Counted from the stretch's first letter, positions 1 to 5,531 are shown. The stretch is DNA of 7,085 bases from Gammaproteobacteria bacterium (GCA_030635865.1 DAOVYA010000072.1:1-7085), one strand, 5' to 3'. Made by a program: numbers and translations. The notes: generated from the sequence alone by a model not told the origin.

Positions 1-393
1 CATATGCCGCAAGGGTGAATTATCCAGCACCGAGAGTGGCTGGGATTTTCTGAGCCAGCCCAGCGCGAAGGCCGTGGACCAGCGAACACCACTTTTAAAC
101 GCTGTCCAGGGATCCGACTTGAAAACCTTGCCAATATGGAAGTTGGCATAGATTCCATACAGACGGTCGACACCCTCCCTGAAACGGGTGGCACTGCTAG
201 CCAGTAATACCGCATTCAGGGCACCTGAAGAGGAACCACAGATAACCGGGAAAGGATTCTTTTCATCCTCCGGCAGCATTTCACCGATTGCCCTCAGCAC
301 GCCTACCTGGTAGGCGTTGCGCGCCCCGCCTCCGGGCAATATCAAGCCGACAACCGCTTTTTCCTTTTTCTTTTTAAATGAAAGCCAGTACAT
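1..393 (-). CDS. Patatin-like phospholipase family protein, N-terminal part (runs off left edge)
   Basis: Predicted serine lipid acyl hydrolase of the patatin fold, acting on membrane lipids or acyl esters with a Ser-Asp dyad. The 131 visible residues contain the glycine-rich oxyanion-hole motif PGGGARNAYQVG (about residues 20-31) and the nucleophile elbow GSSSG (53-57, Ser55 as the likely nucleophile) followed by ALNA, which is the usual patatin order and spacing. The catalytic Asp (DGG/DGA motif) lies beyond the window. The oxyanion motif has Asn26 where most members have Gly. ATG at 393 is chosen because an in-frame stop lies 11 codons upstream and the conserved domain begins at residue 13. 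Its Shine-Dalgarno sequence is poor (AAGGA only one base before ATG), so a non-ATG start slightly upstream, such as CTG at 411, is not excluded. The short N-terminus WLSFKKKKEK is basic, with no signal peptide, suggesting a cytoplasmic enzyme. The gene is divergent from the amrS fragment. Family assignment is firm; the substrate is unknown. Confidence 0.88.
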   Translation of the reverse strand, partial: MYWLSFKKKKEKAVVGLILPGGGARNAYQVGVLRAIGEMLPEDEKNPFPVICGSSSGALNAVLLASSATRFREGVDRLYGIYANFHIGKVFKSDPWTAFKSGVRWSTAFALGWLRKSQPLSVLDNSPLRHM

Positions 394-448
394 GTCCTTG
401 GGATATAGAATCAGTTCATCGCCCTATCTATCGGCTTGCGTGGACTAT

Positions 449-478
449 TTTATAGTAGCTTTAGTGAATAATAACCAA
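449..478 (-). promoter_or_regulatory. Possible promoter of the patatin-like gene
   Basis: On the minus strand TATAAA (449-454) is preceded by TTGGTT (473-478) with an 18-base spacer, about 55 bases upstream of the chosen ATG. The -10 is good and the -35 matches the consensus at only three of six positions, so this is a tentative call. Confidence 0.3.
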
Positions 479-527
479 TTCGGTGGAATAGTCGCACTTT
501 TGAATTGCGTCTCAGGACAATGAAGAT

Positions 528-557
528 CTGACAGTATGCCCATGGAAGCACTATAGT
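528..557 (+). promoter_or_regulatory. Sigma-70-type promoter of the truncated amrS gene
   Basis: CTGACA (528-533) and TATAGT (552-557), five of six matches to each consensus box, are separated by 18 bases. Transcription would start near 564, a few bases before the first in-frame ATG (566) and 14 before the second (578). The promoter appears intact although the gene it serves is cut short. Confidence 0.5.
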
Positions 558-565
558 GAAAAAAT

Positions 566-688
566 ATGGGTAATGAAATGAACAGGGCAGACCTGGTAAC
601 AGACACGGTTCCAACCCGCTATTGGCATACGCTGGAAGACGGGCGGGTCATGTGTGATGTCTGTCCGCGCACCCGCCCCTCAGATTGA
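566..688 (+). pseudogene. amrS: Truncated AmmeMemoRadiSam-system radical SAM enzyme (N-terminal remnant, 40 aa)
   Basis: This short frame encodes VPTRYWHTLEDGRVMCDVCPR, which is the characteristic N-terminus of AmrS-type radical SAM proteins (family pattern PTRYWHxLEDGRxxCDxCPRxCxLxEGQRGxC). After CPR the match ends: the frame continues TRPSD and stops at 686-688. Intact family members are roughly 330-390 residues, and the radical SAM CxxxCxxC cluster motif comes much later, so this product could not be an enzyme. ATG at 566 or 578 is possible; GGG seven bases before 578 slightly favours the second. In the +1 frame the next bases read LRLKD, reminiscent of the family's CRLxEG step, so a small frameshift followed by a larger deletion is possible; this part is weak. 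No AMMECR1- or Memo-like partner gene is in the window. Identity of the first ~30 residues is strong; whether it is a true pseudogene, an assembly join or an expressed small peptide cannot be told from sequence. Confidence 0.75.
641..678. repeat. 8-bp perfect inverted repeat at the amrS break point
   Basis: GGGCGGGT (641-648) and ACCCGCCC (671-678) are perfect inverted copies separated by 22 bases. The left arm encodes the native Gly-Arg-Val of the AmrS motif; the right arm begins exactly where similarity to AmrS ends. It could form a GC-rich hairpin between the convergent amrS remnant and the coiled-coil gene, but no T-run follows on either strand, so it is not called a terminator. Confidence 0.5.
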
Positions 689-702
689 AGGACTTCGCCC
701 TG

Positions 703-1425
703 TCAGTTAGCTGATTGTTTCGCCTGGGCCCCGGGATGATGCGGACACGGCCTCCGCGGGACATGCCCACAAGAGGGGGATGAAGGATGCTGCATCATCC
801 ATGGCGGACGGGGTGGGACAGAAGACCGGGGAATTGCGGCGGACTGGCCGAATATCTCGCTGGCATGCTCATCCAGGTAGGCCCGGCGTTCCTGCAGTGT
901 CATGCCCATCATGGCATCACGATGCGCCGCTATCCTCTTGTGCCGCTCCTCGGCTTGCTTGCGTATTTCTTCGTGACGGTTGGCAATATCGAGCTGCGCG
1001 TTCAGTGCCTTGTTTAGCATGTCCTCGCTGTTCCCGTTCAGGTAATTATACCGGTCCTGTGCGCGGTTACGCATCGCTTCATGCCGGCTGGCAATCTGCT
1101 GCTGCCGCTGTTCAATCAGCGTCAAACGTGCCTGCATCTTCTCGCTGTAATATTTCTGCATGGCCTCATGACGCTTGCGGGACTCTTCACGCCGCCGTTC
1201 ATGCTCAGTCCGTCGCTGCTCGTGCTGCAGTTCAAGCTCAGTCCGTCGCTGCTCGCGCTGCAGTTCACGCTGATCAAAACGCTCACGGTGCGCACGAATC
1301 CTTTCTTCCAGGGGGCTGCTGGGTGCCACTTCCTGCGCTGCTCCAGTCTCATCATCATCTGCGTGCACAGGTGACAGCATCAGCAATGAGGCAACAAACG
1401 AAAAAACAAATAGCTTCAGTGACAT
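703..1425 (-). CDS. Secreted Arg/Glu-rich coiled-coil protein with Pro/His/Cys tail, function unknown
   Basis: I do not recognise a named family. The 240-residue product starts with a Sec signal peptide (Lys4, hydrophobic core about 5-18, likely cleavage after VHA at residue 22), so it is periplasmic. Residues about 39-170 are extremely rich in Arg, Glu, Gln and His and should form a long charged helix or coiled coil. Within it are two 11-residue tandem units (53-63 and 64-74, ending EQRRTE) and a recurring RHEAM-like motif (85-89, 114-118, then RHEEI at 150-154 and HRDAM at 168-172). A segment MTLQERRAYLDEH (about 175-187) resembles short helical repeats in other periplasmic coil proteins. 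The tail (194-240) is Pro-rich with Cys and His in SCGHVPRRPCPHHPG, a possible metal or redox site by inference only. ATG at 1425 is supported by AAGGAG seven bases upstream. It lies about 195 bases after the Met-rich gene on the same strand, with its own possible promoter. Confidence 0.82.
   Translation of the reverse strand: MSLKLFVFSFVASLLMLSPVHADDDETGAAQEVAPSSPLEERIRAHRERFDQRELQREQRRTELELQHEQRRTEHERRREESRKRHEAMQKYYSEKMQARLTLIEQRQQQIASRHEAMRNRAQDRYNYLNGNSEDMLNKALNAQLDIANRHEEIRKQAEERHKRIAAHRDAMMGMTLQERRAYLDEHASEIFGQSAAIPRSSVPPRPPWMMQHPSSPSCGHVPRRPCPHHPGAQAKQSAN
1204..1269 (-). repeat. Tandem duplication of a 33-bp unit inside the coiled-coil gene
   Basis: Units 1204-1236 and 1237-1269 differ at two of 33 bases. 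They encode two consecutive 11-residue segments, RELQREQRRTE and LELQHEQRRTE. Near identity at the DNA level points to a recent in-frame duplication that lengthened the helix; 11 residues is a regular helical repeat length. Confidence 0.85.
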
Positions 1426-1476
1426 GACTGCTCTCCTTTTTTAGACTGCTTTCTTTAATCTCCGACAATAAAACAA

Positions 1477-1504
1477 AGTATAGCTTACTTGTACGTAATG
1501 ACAG
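1477..1504 (-). promoter_or_regulatory. Possible promoter of the coiled-coil gene
   Basis: On the minus strand CTGTCA (1499-1504) and TATACT (1477-1482) are 16 bases apart, giving a leader of about 45 bases before the AAGGAG ribosome site. The match is moderate. Confidence 0.35.
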
Positions 1505-1580
1505 ACGTCCGTTTTCCCGTCATAGCCATCACCAGCAGGCCGGCACGGCTGATCCAGATGGGGTTACAACAAGAGGGAAG

Positions 1581-1604
1581 GCAGGGCGTTGAGTCCCCGC
1601 CTGC
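1581..1604 (-). terminator. Weak terminator-like hairpin after the Met-rich gene
   Basis: Downstream of the FMPW stop codon (minus strand) GCAGGCG can pair with CGCCCTGC, leaving one bulged C and a 9-base loop. The bases after it are pyrimidine-rich but there is no proper T-run, so function as an intrinsic terminator is uncertain. Confidence 0.25.
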
Positions 1605-1619
1605 ATGACGAAGTCAAGA

Positions 1620-2162
1620 CTACCATGGCATGAAGTTATTCATAAAATTCATCGGGCGCATACTCTGGCCCATATTGCCCATCTCATAACGCATCGCATC
1701 ACCGGTCACAGTCATTCTTTGCATGTTGCGGTTCATCCCGTTCATGGATGCATTCATGCCGCGCATATTCACCAGCATGGGTTTAAGTGTTTCCAGAGAA
1801 TCCATCTTTGCGGACATGTCCTCAAGCGTGTCGGACATGTCATAGATACGGCGTGTCATGGTTCTTACATTTTCGGAAAGGATAATCACACTATCCGACA
1901 TATTAGTCAGATTCTTTCCCATGTTCGGGTCCATACCCAGCGCAAGGCTATGGATATCCTTGCTCAGGGTATAGATGAGAAAAAATCCATACGCGGCCAG
2001 CACAACAAAGGCCAGCATCGCGGGATAAACCACCAGTTCCCAGCGGCGCGCACTGGCTTCGAAAACACGCACAAACCGGTCCATCGCATCGCCTTTAAAG
2101 GGAATATCACCGGTCTCAGTGTCTGGAGCCTGGGGGTCAACTTTTGCTATTTCATCGCTCAT
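1620..2162 (-). CDS. Single-span membrane protein with Met-rich C-terminal domain ending FMPW, function unknown
   Basis: I know no experimental function for this type of protein; similar single-span, Met-rich proteins with an FMPW-like end seem familiar from sulfur-oxidising Gammaproteobacteria, from memory only. The 180-residue form has an acidic, Pro-containing N-terminus, a segment FVRVFEASARRWE (30-42), one transmembrane helix (about 43-64) and a long helical domain with heptad-like MSD, MSxxM and LEDMSAKM patterns. The final 65 residues (116-180) hold 16 methionines, many spaced M-x2-M or M-x3-M, and end FMPW. Topology is probably N-in with the Met-rich part in the periplasm. ATG at 2162 is chosen because the upstream alternatives (2186 and 2237) would translate a perfect inverted repeat into a palindromic peptide; however, no good Shine-Dalgarno sequence precedes 2162, and AGGG sits just before 2237, so the start is unsettled. 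It lies downstream of feoB on the same strand. A role in metal or membrane-complex handling is speculation. Confidence 0.78.
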   Translation of the reverse strand: MSDEIAKVDPQAPDTETGDIPFKGDAMDRFVRVFEASARRWELVVYPAMLAFVVLAAYGFFLIYTLSKDIHSLALGMDPNMGKNLTNMSDSVIILSENVRTMTRRIYDMSDTLEDMSAKMDSLETLKPMLVNMRGMNASMNGMNRNMQRMTVTGDAMRYEMGNMGQSMRPMNFMNNFMPW

Positions 2163-2185
2163 ATGTTGTGTTTTGCTCTGGTGCA

Positions 2186-2218
2186 TAATTATTAAACCGT
2201 GGCCCGGTTTAATAATTA
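2186..2218. repeat. 14-bp perfect inverted repeat at the 5' end of the Met-rich gene
   Basis: Arms TAATTATTAAACCG (2186-2199) and its exact complement (2205-2218) enclose a 5-base loop TGGCC. On the plus strand the second arm is followed by A and six T (2220-2225), which looks like a terminator reading rightward, yet no plus-strand gene lies nearby to the left. On the minus strand it sits 24 bases upstream of ATG 2162 and would fold the leader of the Met-rich mRNA or serve as a dimeric operator. Confidence 0.7.
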
Positions 2219-2254
2219 ATTTTTTGTGTTCAAACATTAAGCCCTACCGGCCAT

Positions 2255-2356
2255 GTATCAGTCAAATGACGACCCGGTTTTCTCTAGCAGGGCGGCATGG
2301 ACTCCGTACAAACACCAGGTGTCTGTCCGGCAGATAGTCATGTAACAGACTGATAC
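2255..2356. other. Nested inverted repeats between feoB and the Met-rich gene (possible structured RNA or regulatory site)
   Basis: Outer arms GTATCAGTC (2255-2263) and GACTGATAC (2348-2356) are perfect complements. Moving inward, ATGAC (2266-2270) pairs with GTCAT (2337-2341), and CCGG (2274-2277) with CCGG (2327-2330), in nested order. The centre holds the palindrome ACACCAGGTGT (2312-2322). The region has no gene; on the minus strand it would lie in the feoB 3' or Met-rich 5' untranslated RNA. Individual pairings are short and could be chance. Confidence 0.3.
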
Positions 2357-2404
2357 GTATAAAACTTTATGCAATGGCGAACATAATACCGCGGGGAGGA
2401 GAAG

Positions 2405-4192
2405 CTAGTACCCGAGTAGCCGCGCACTTTGAAAAAAGCAGAAACTTACGACCCAGGCCAAGCCGAGTGACCAGCCCAGGCTGACGGCGGCAAACCTCCA
2501 GCTGCGTGACTCGTTAAGCTGGGTCGCCAGTGTTGACAGGCAGGGAACATAGAGCAATACAAACAACATAAAACTGATGGCCTGGATACTGTCCATTTGC
2601 GTCGCCAGGTAACCCGTCAACGCACCCCCTTCAAGACCGGTCATGGCAACCAGCGCCCCGATGACAATCTCCTTGGCCACAAAACCGAACAACAGGATAA
2701 CGGACATATCCGGGCTGATCCCGATCGGGTCCAGTACCGGCGTCATCCATTGCCCGAGGATGCTGGCATAGGTACCGGAACCACCGGGAGTGCTGCCGGC
2801 CGGAAAATGGGTCAATACCCAGACCAGCACCACACCTGTGATAATGAAAGTACTGGCACGACGCAGGAAATGATAGATTTCATGCCAGCCGCGTAACAAT
2901 ACCTGCTTCAGAATCGGCTGCCGGTATGGCGGCAGTTCCAGCACGAAGGGCTCGTCACTCTTCAGTCGGCGGCTGAAAACAGCAGCCGTCAGGAAGGCAG
3001 CGGAAAAACTTGCGAGATAAAGAAAGAACAGTATCAGGGGTGCCTGTTGTGGTGAAAACAGGGCCGTGGTAATAAAAATAAACACCTGCAGCCGCGCCGA
3101 GCACAGTGAAAACGGAATCACCAGCATACTCAACAGGCGCAACGACCGGCTGCGCATGACACGCGTACCCATCAGCGCCGGCACATTACATCCAAACCCC
3201 ATCAGCAGCATTACAAAACCACGACCATCCAGCCCCATTCTCGCCATCAGGGCATCGGTAAGAAATGCCGCACGTGCAAGGTAGCCGCTGTCCTCGACGA
3301 TGGCCATGAAAAAGAAGAACAGGATGATGACCGGCACGAATGAAGCAACGGTTCCTATTCCATCGTACAGGCCTTCAATCAGAAACCCGTAGAGTGTCGA
3401 TGGCAGCACCGCGGCAAGTGGTTCCAGTGCCCAGCCCCGGAAACTCCCGAGGATAAAGGCAACACCATCCTGGAGCGGTGCACCGAATGTATAAACCGCC
3501 TGGAATACCAGGAACATGGCCAGGAAAAACAGGGGCAACCCGAATACCGGATGCAACAGGACACGGTCGATACGCTCGGTCATTTTGCGTACCAGCTTGC
3601 CTGGTGCCTTGACGTATTTATTTACCAGCATCTCGGCATGTTTAACCAGCTCATCATCCATGTGCAGGCTGGAGCGCAGCTGGACAAGCGACAATGGCTC
3701 AGATTCCCGGACAGCCGCCGCCAGGACATCACGTGCTTCATGGAAGCCGGTCCCGTTGCGTGCACTCAACAGCATAACCGGGCACTTCAGGTCCCTGGAC
3801 AGTGCGTGCGCGTCAATACGGACACCCAGCTGGTCTGCCTCATCAATCATATTAATCAGGATGACCGCATTCATTCCCAGCTGGCACACCTGCAGTGCCA
3901 TGGGTAGCTGGTGATCCAGCTGTGTAGCGTTCAGAATGACGCCAACAAGGTCAACGGAATTGTTTTCAAGAAAACTGCGGACGATCCGTTCATCATCCGA
4001 AAAACCATGCAGGTCATAGATGCCCGGCAGATCTACTACCTCGACGGCATCGCCACCAAGGACAACACGGGCACTCAGGAGATCGACGGTAACACCAGGC
4101 CAGTTGCCGACACGGGAAGAAGAACCGGTCAGCCGGTTAAAGAATGTCGATTTGCCCGTATTGGGCATACCGACAATGGCAAGACGCTTCAC
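2405..4192 (-). CDS. feoB: Ferrous iron transport protein B (FeoB), short form
   Basis: Inner-membrane Fe(II) importer with a cytoplasmic GTPase domain. The G domain shows G1 GMPNTGKS (8-15), G2 around Thr35 in NWPGVTVD, G3 DLPG (54-57), G4 NMID (114-117) and G5 SAR (143-145). A helical linker (about 165-210) leads to the membrane part with the two Gate regions: EDSGYLARAAF (300-310), GFGCNVPA (332-339, conserved Cys335), PFSLCSARLQVF (360-371, Cys364), AKEIVIGAL and YVPCLSTLA near the C-terminus. At 595 residues it is well short of the ~770 of E. coli FeoB, but all core motifs are present and the end is natural, so it is a compact variant, not a fragment. The usual PCSARLPV motif reads LCSARLQV, replacing two prolines. 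The start is GTG at 4192, two bases after the feoA stop; no clear ribosome site is seen, suggesting translational coupling. It is co-transcribed with feoA from a Fur-controlled promoter. Confidence 0.95.
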   Translation of the reverse strand: MKRLAIVGMPNTGKSTFFNRLTGSSSRVGNWPGVTVDLLSARVVLGGDAVEVVDLPGIYDLHGFSDDERIVRSFLENNSVDLVGVILNATQLDHQLPMALQVCQLGMNAVILINMIDEADQLGVRIDAHALSRDLKCPVMLLSARNGTGFHEARDVLAAAVRESEPLSLVQLRSSLHMDDELVKHAEMLVNKYVKAPGKLVRKMTERIDRVLLHPVFGLPLFFLAMFLVFQAVYTFGAPLQDGVAFILGSFRGWALEPLAAVLPSTLYGFLIEGLYDGIGTVASFVPVIILFFFFMAIVEDSGYLARAAFLTDALMARMGLDGRGFVMLLMGFGCNVPALMGTRVMRSRSLRLLSMLVIPFSLCSARLQVFIFITTALFSPQQAPLILFFLYLASFSAAFLTAAVFSRRLKSDEPFVLELPPYRQPILKQVLLRGWHEIYHFLRRASTFIITGVVLVWVLTHFPAGSTPGGSGTYASILGQWMTPVLDPIGISPDMSVILLFGFVAKEIVIGALVAMTGLEGGALTGYLATQMDSIQAISFMLFVLLYVPCLSTLATQLNESRSWRFAAVSLGWSLGLAWVVSFCFFQSARLLGY

Positions 4193-4194
4193 CG

Positions 4195-4443
4195 CTAGGT
4201 GGAGATGGAAACACGTGCCGCATCGCTACGGCGCATAATGAGATTGATACTTCCGACCCGGATTTGCATTGGACCAAGCCGCGAACAGCGAATCACCTCG
4301 GCCTCACGCCCGCTACGCAGACCCATGGCCTGCAAGCGATACCGGATACCTTCGGACCCATGGACACCTGTAATCACGGCCGTCTCACCCTGGCCAAGAT
4401 TGGAGAGGTTTATTAAGCTATTCAATGATTTATGATTACTCAT
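4195..4443 (-). CDS. feoA: Ferrous iron transport protein A (FeoA)
   Basis: Small cytoplasmic SH3-like protein needed for full FeoB activity, probably by contacting its G domain. The 82 residues match FeoA in length and pattern: an opening LxxLxxGxxAxIxxV stretch (13-27), RYRLQAMGLRSGREAEVI (34-51), then RLGPMQIRVGSINLIMRRSDAARV (55-78; only key residues LGP, IRV and RRSDA are diagnostic). A longer reading from ATG 4482 is rejected because that codon lies inside the -10 box and Fur site; transcription should begin near 4474, leaving ATG 4443 as the first usable start, with a leader of about 30 bases and a weak ribosome site. It is the first gene of feoAB, separated from feoB by two bases. Confidence 0.93.
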   Translation of the reverse strand: MSNHKSLNSLINLSNLGQGETAVITGVHGSEGIRYRLQAMGLRSGREAEVIRCSRLGPMQIRVGSINLIMRRSDAARVSIST

Positions 4444-4464
4444 CGGAACATTAATGCAATTGTT

Positions 4465-4487
4465 AATGATAATGGTTCTCATTATTA
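4465..4487. promoter_or_regulatory. Fur box in front of feoAB
   Basis: The plus strand shows TGATAAT (4467-4473), G, GTTCTCA (4475-4481), the 7-1-7 Fur pattern TGATAATNATTATCA with two mismatches, flanked by further A/T-rich repeats (AATGA on the left and ATTATTA on the right) that suit overlapping Fur dimers. It overlaps the feoA -10 box, so Fe(II)-loaded Fur would block RNA polymerase. Confidence 0.85.
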
Positions 4488-4509
4488 CTTAAATCACGTG
4501 CGAGGTCAA
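4481..4509 (-). promoter_or_regulatory. Promoter of the feoAB operon
   Basis: On the minus strand TTGACC (4504-4509) and AATAAT (4481-4486), each five of six consensus bases, have the ideal 17-base spacing. The predicted start of transcription is near 4474, downstream of the ATG at 4482, which decides the feoA start. Confidence 0.75.
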
Positions 4510-4720
4510 GAACCGACCCGGAAGGAAAACCACGTCATCCGGAAAGGTATGCAACGATTGGCCCCGCCCCCATTCCCGGGAACCGGCAGCGGCACAGCCG
4601 CAAACACACTTCACAACGAGTCACGGGATGCGGGACATTGCACAAGATCAGCGTGAAAACCGGTGGGTTCGGGCTATTGGTGCTAATACCTGTAGCTATC
4701 CGTCACCGAGCCGGCCGGTC

Positions 4721-5494
4721 TTATGGTTGCGGCCTTTCAAAAGTCCACTGTTTGTCATCAGAGAGTTCCTTGGAAAACCGGTAGCCGCCCTGTTTAAACT
4801 TCCTGATCGCGACCGGACTCTCTATCTTGTTGCGGATAATATAATCAGCCATCATGCCCCGTGCACGCTTGGCAAAGATGGCAACAACACGTGTTTTGCC
4901 CTGTTTGGTTTCTTTAAAATTGATACTGAGTAACCTGCCATCAAGTAACCCTGGCTTGACAGACTTGAAATATTCATTCGAAGCCAGATTAACCAGTACC
5001 GGCTCCTGTTGTTTTTTCAGCACTTTGTTCAGGCTTTCTGTAATACTGTCGCCCCAGAATTGATAGAGATTCTCACCACGAGGATTATTAAGCCGGGTTT
5101 TCATTTCAAGACGATAGGGTTGAATCAGATCCAGCGGGCGCAGGCAACCATAAAGACCCGATAATATCCTCAGATGGTTTTGTGCGTAATCAAAATCATC
5201 CGCTGTAAAAGTATCGATATTGATGCCACTGTAAACATCCCCCTTGAATGCAAAGATAGCCTGTTTGGAATTTTTTGGTGTAAATGGCGTCTTGAACGCC
5301 TTGTAGCGACCAGCATTTAACTTTGCAAGATCATCACTGATATCCATCAATGCCTGGAGATCGGCTGTCCTGATTTTTTTGAGTTCCTTGATCAGCAGCT
5401 CCGAGTCTTCGAGGTTGGCCGGCTTCGAATGTTTTTTTATTGGCCCTGGAGTTTCGAAGTCCTGACCTTTGGACGGGGAGAGTGTGATAATCAT
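4721..5494 (-). CDS. yaaA: Peroxide stress protein YaaA (UPF0246 family)
   Basis: In E. coli YaaA is an OxyR-induced protein that lowers intracellular free iron during hydrogen peroxide stress and thereby limits Fenton damage to DNA and protein; the structure is described as a DNA-binding cantaloupe-like fold. The 257-residue product has the family length and signatures: the N-terminal LSPSKGQDFE (5-14, usually LSPAKxLDFE), FKGDVYSG (83-90), LSGLYGCLRPLDLIQPYR (111-128), NLASNEYFK (169-177) and AKRARGMMADYII (about 208-220). The start at 5494 gives the expected MIxxLSPxK beginning, with no strong Shine-Dalgarno sequence. It is the next gene upstream of feoAB on the same strand but 277 bases from feoA and with its own possible promoter, so the link is functional (iron) more than operonic. 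No OxyR or Fur site is obvious in front of it. Confidence 0.95.
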   Translation of the reverse strand: MIITLSPSKGQDFETPGPIKKHSKPANLEDSELLIKELKKIRTADLQALMDISDDLAKLNAGRYKAFKTPFTPKNSKQAIFAFKGDVYSGINIDTFTADDFDYAQNHLRILSGLYGCLRPLDLIQPYRLEMKTRLNNPRGENLYQFWGDSITESLNKVLKKQQEPVLVNLASNEYFKSVKPGLLDGRLLSINFKETKQGKTRVVAIFAKRARGMMADYIIRNKIESPVAIRKFKQGGYRFSKELSDDKQWTFERPQP

Positions 5495-5525
5495 TGTTAC
5501 TTTGATCGATTTTTACAGAGGAGTG

Positions 5526-5531
5526 ATTATA
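5526..5531 (-). promoter_or_regulatory. Possible -10 box of yaaA
   Basis: A perfect TATAAT on the minus strand lies 32 bases upstream of the yaaA ATG, giving a leader of roughly 25 bases. No convincing -35 box is seen (TTAGAC would need a 19-base spacer), which could mean activator dependence; in E. coli yaaA is OxyR-activated, but no OxyR site is evident by eye. Confidence 0.35.

Noticed and set aside
317..523. 68-codon plus-strand frame opposite the patatin gene start
   Set aside because: Antisense to the conserved GGGAR motif region and without a ribosome site; the minus-strand patatin reading is decisive.
780..1427. 215-residue open frame on the plus strand opposite the coiled-coil gene
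   Set aside because: It is an antisense shadow created by the repetitive Arg/Glu/Gln codons; the minus-strand gene has a signal peptide and AAGGAG ribosome site, the plus frame has neither.
1605..2195. 196-residue His-rich open frame on the plus strand opposite the Met-rich gene
   Set aside because: The many His codons (CAT) are simply the complement of the many Met codons (ATG) on the minus strand.
4195..4482. Longer FeoA starting at ATG 4482
   Set aside because: The codon lies in the -10 box and Fur site, upstream of the predicted transcription start.
4592..4604. GCGGC/GCCGC short hairpin in the feoA-yaaA gap as a yaaA terminator
   Set aside because: Five-base stem, no T-run, and more than 100 bases from the yaaA stop.
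4432..4656. Plus-strand 74-codon frame in the feoA-yaaA gap
   Set aside because: It spans the Fur box and feo promoter, has no ribosome site and no recognisable sequence; apart from the promoter I see nothing definite between 4510 and 4720.
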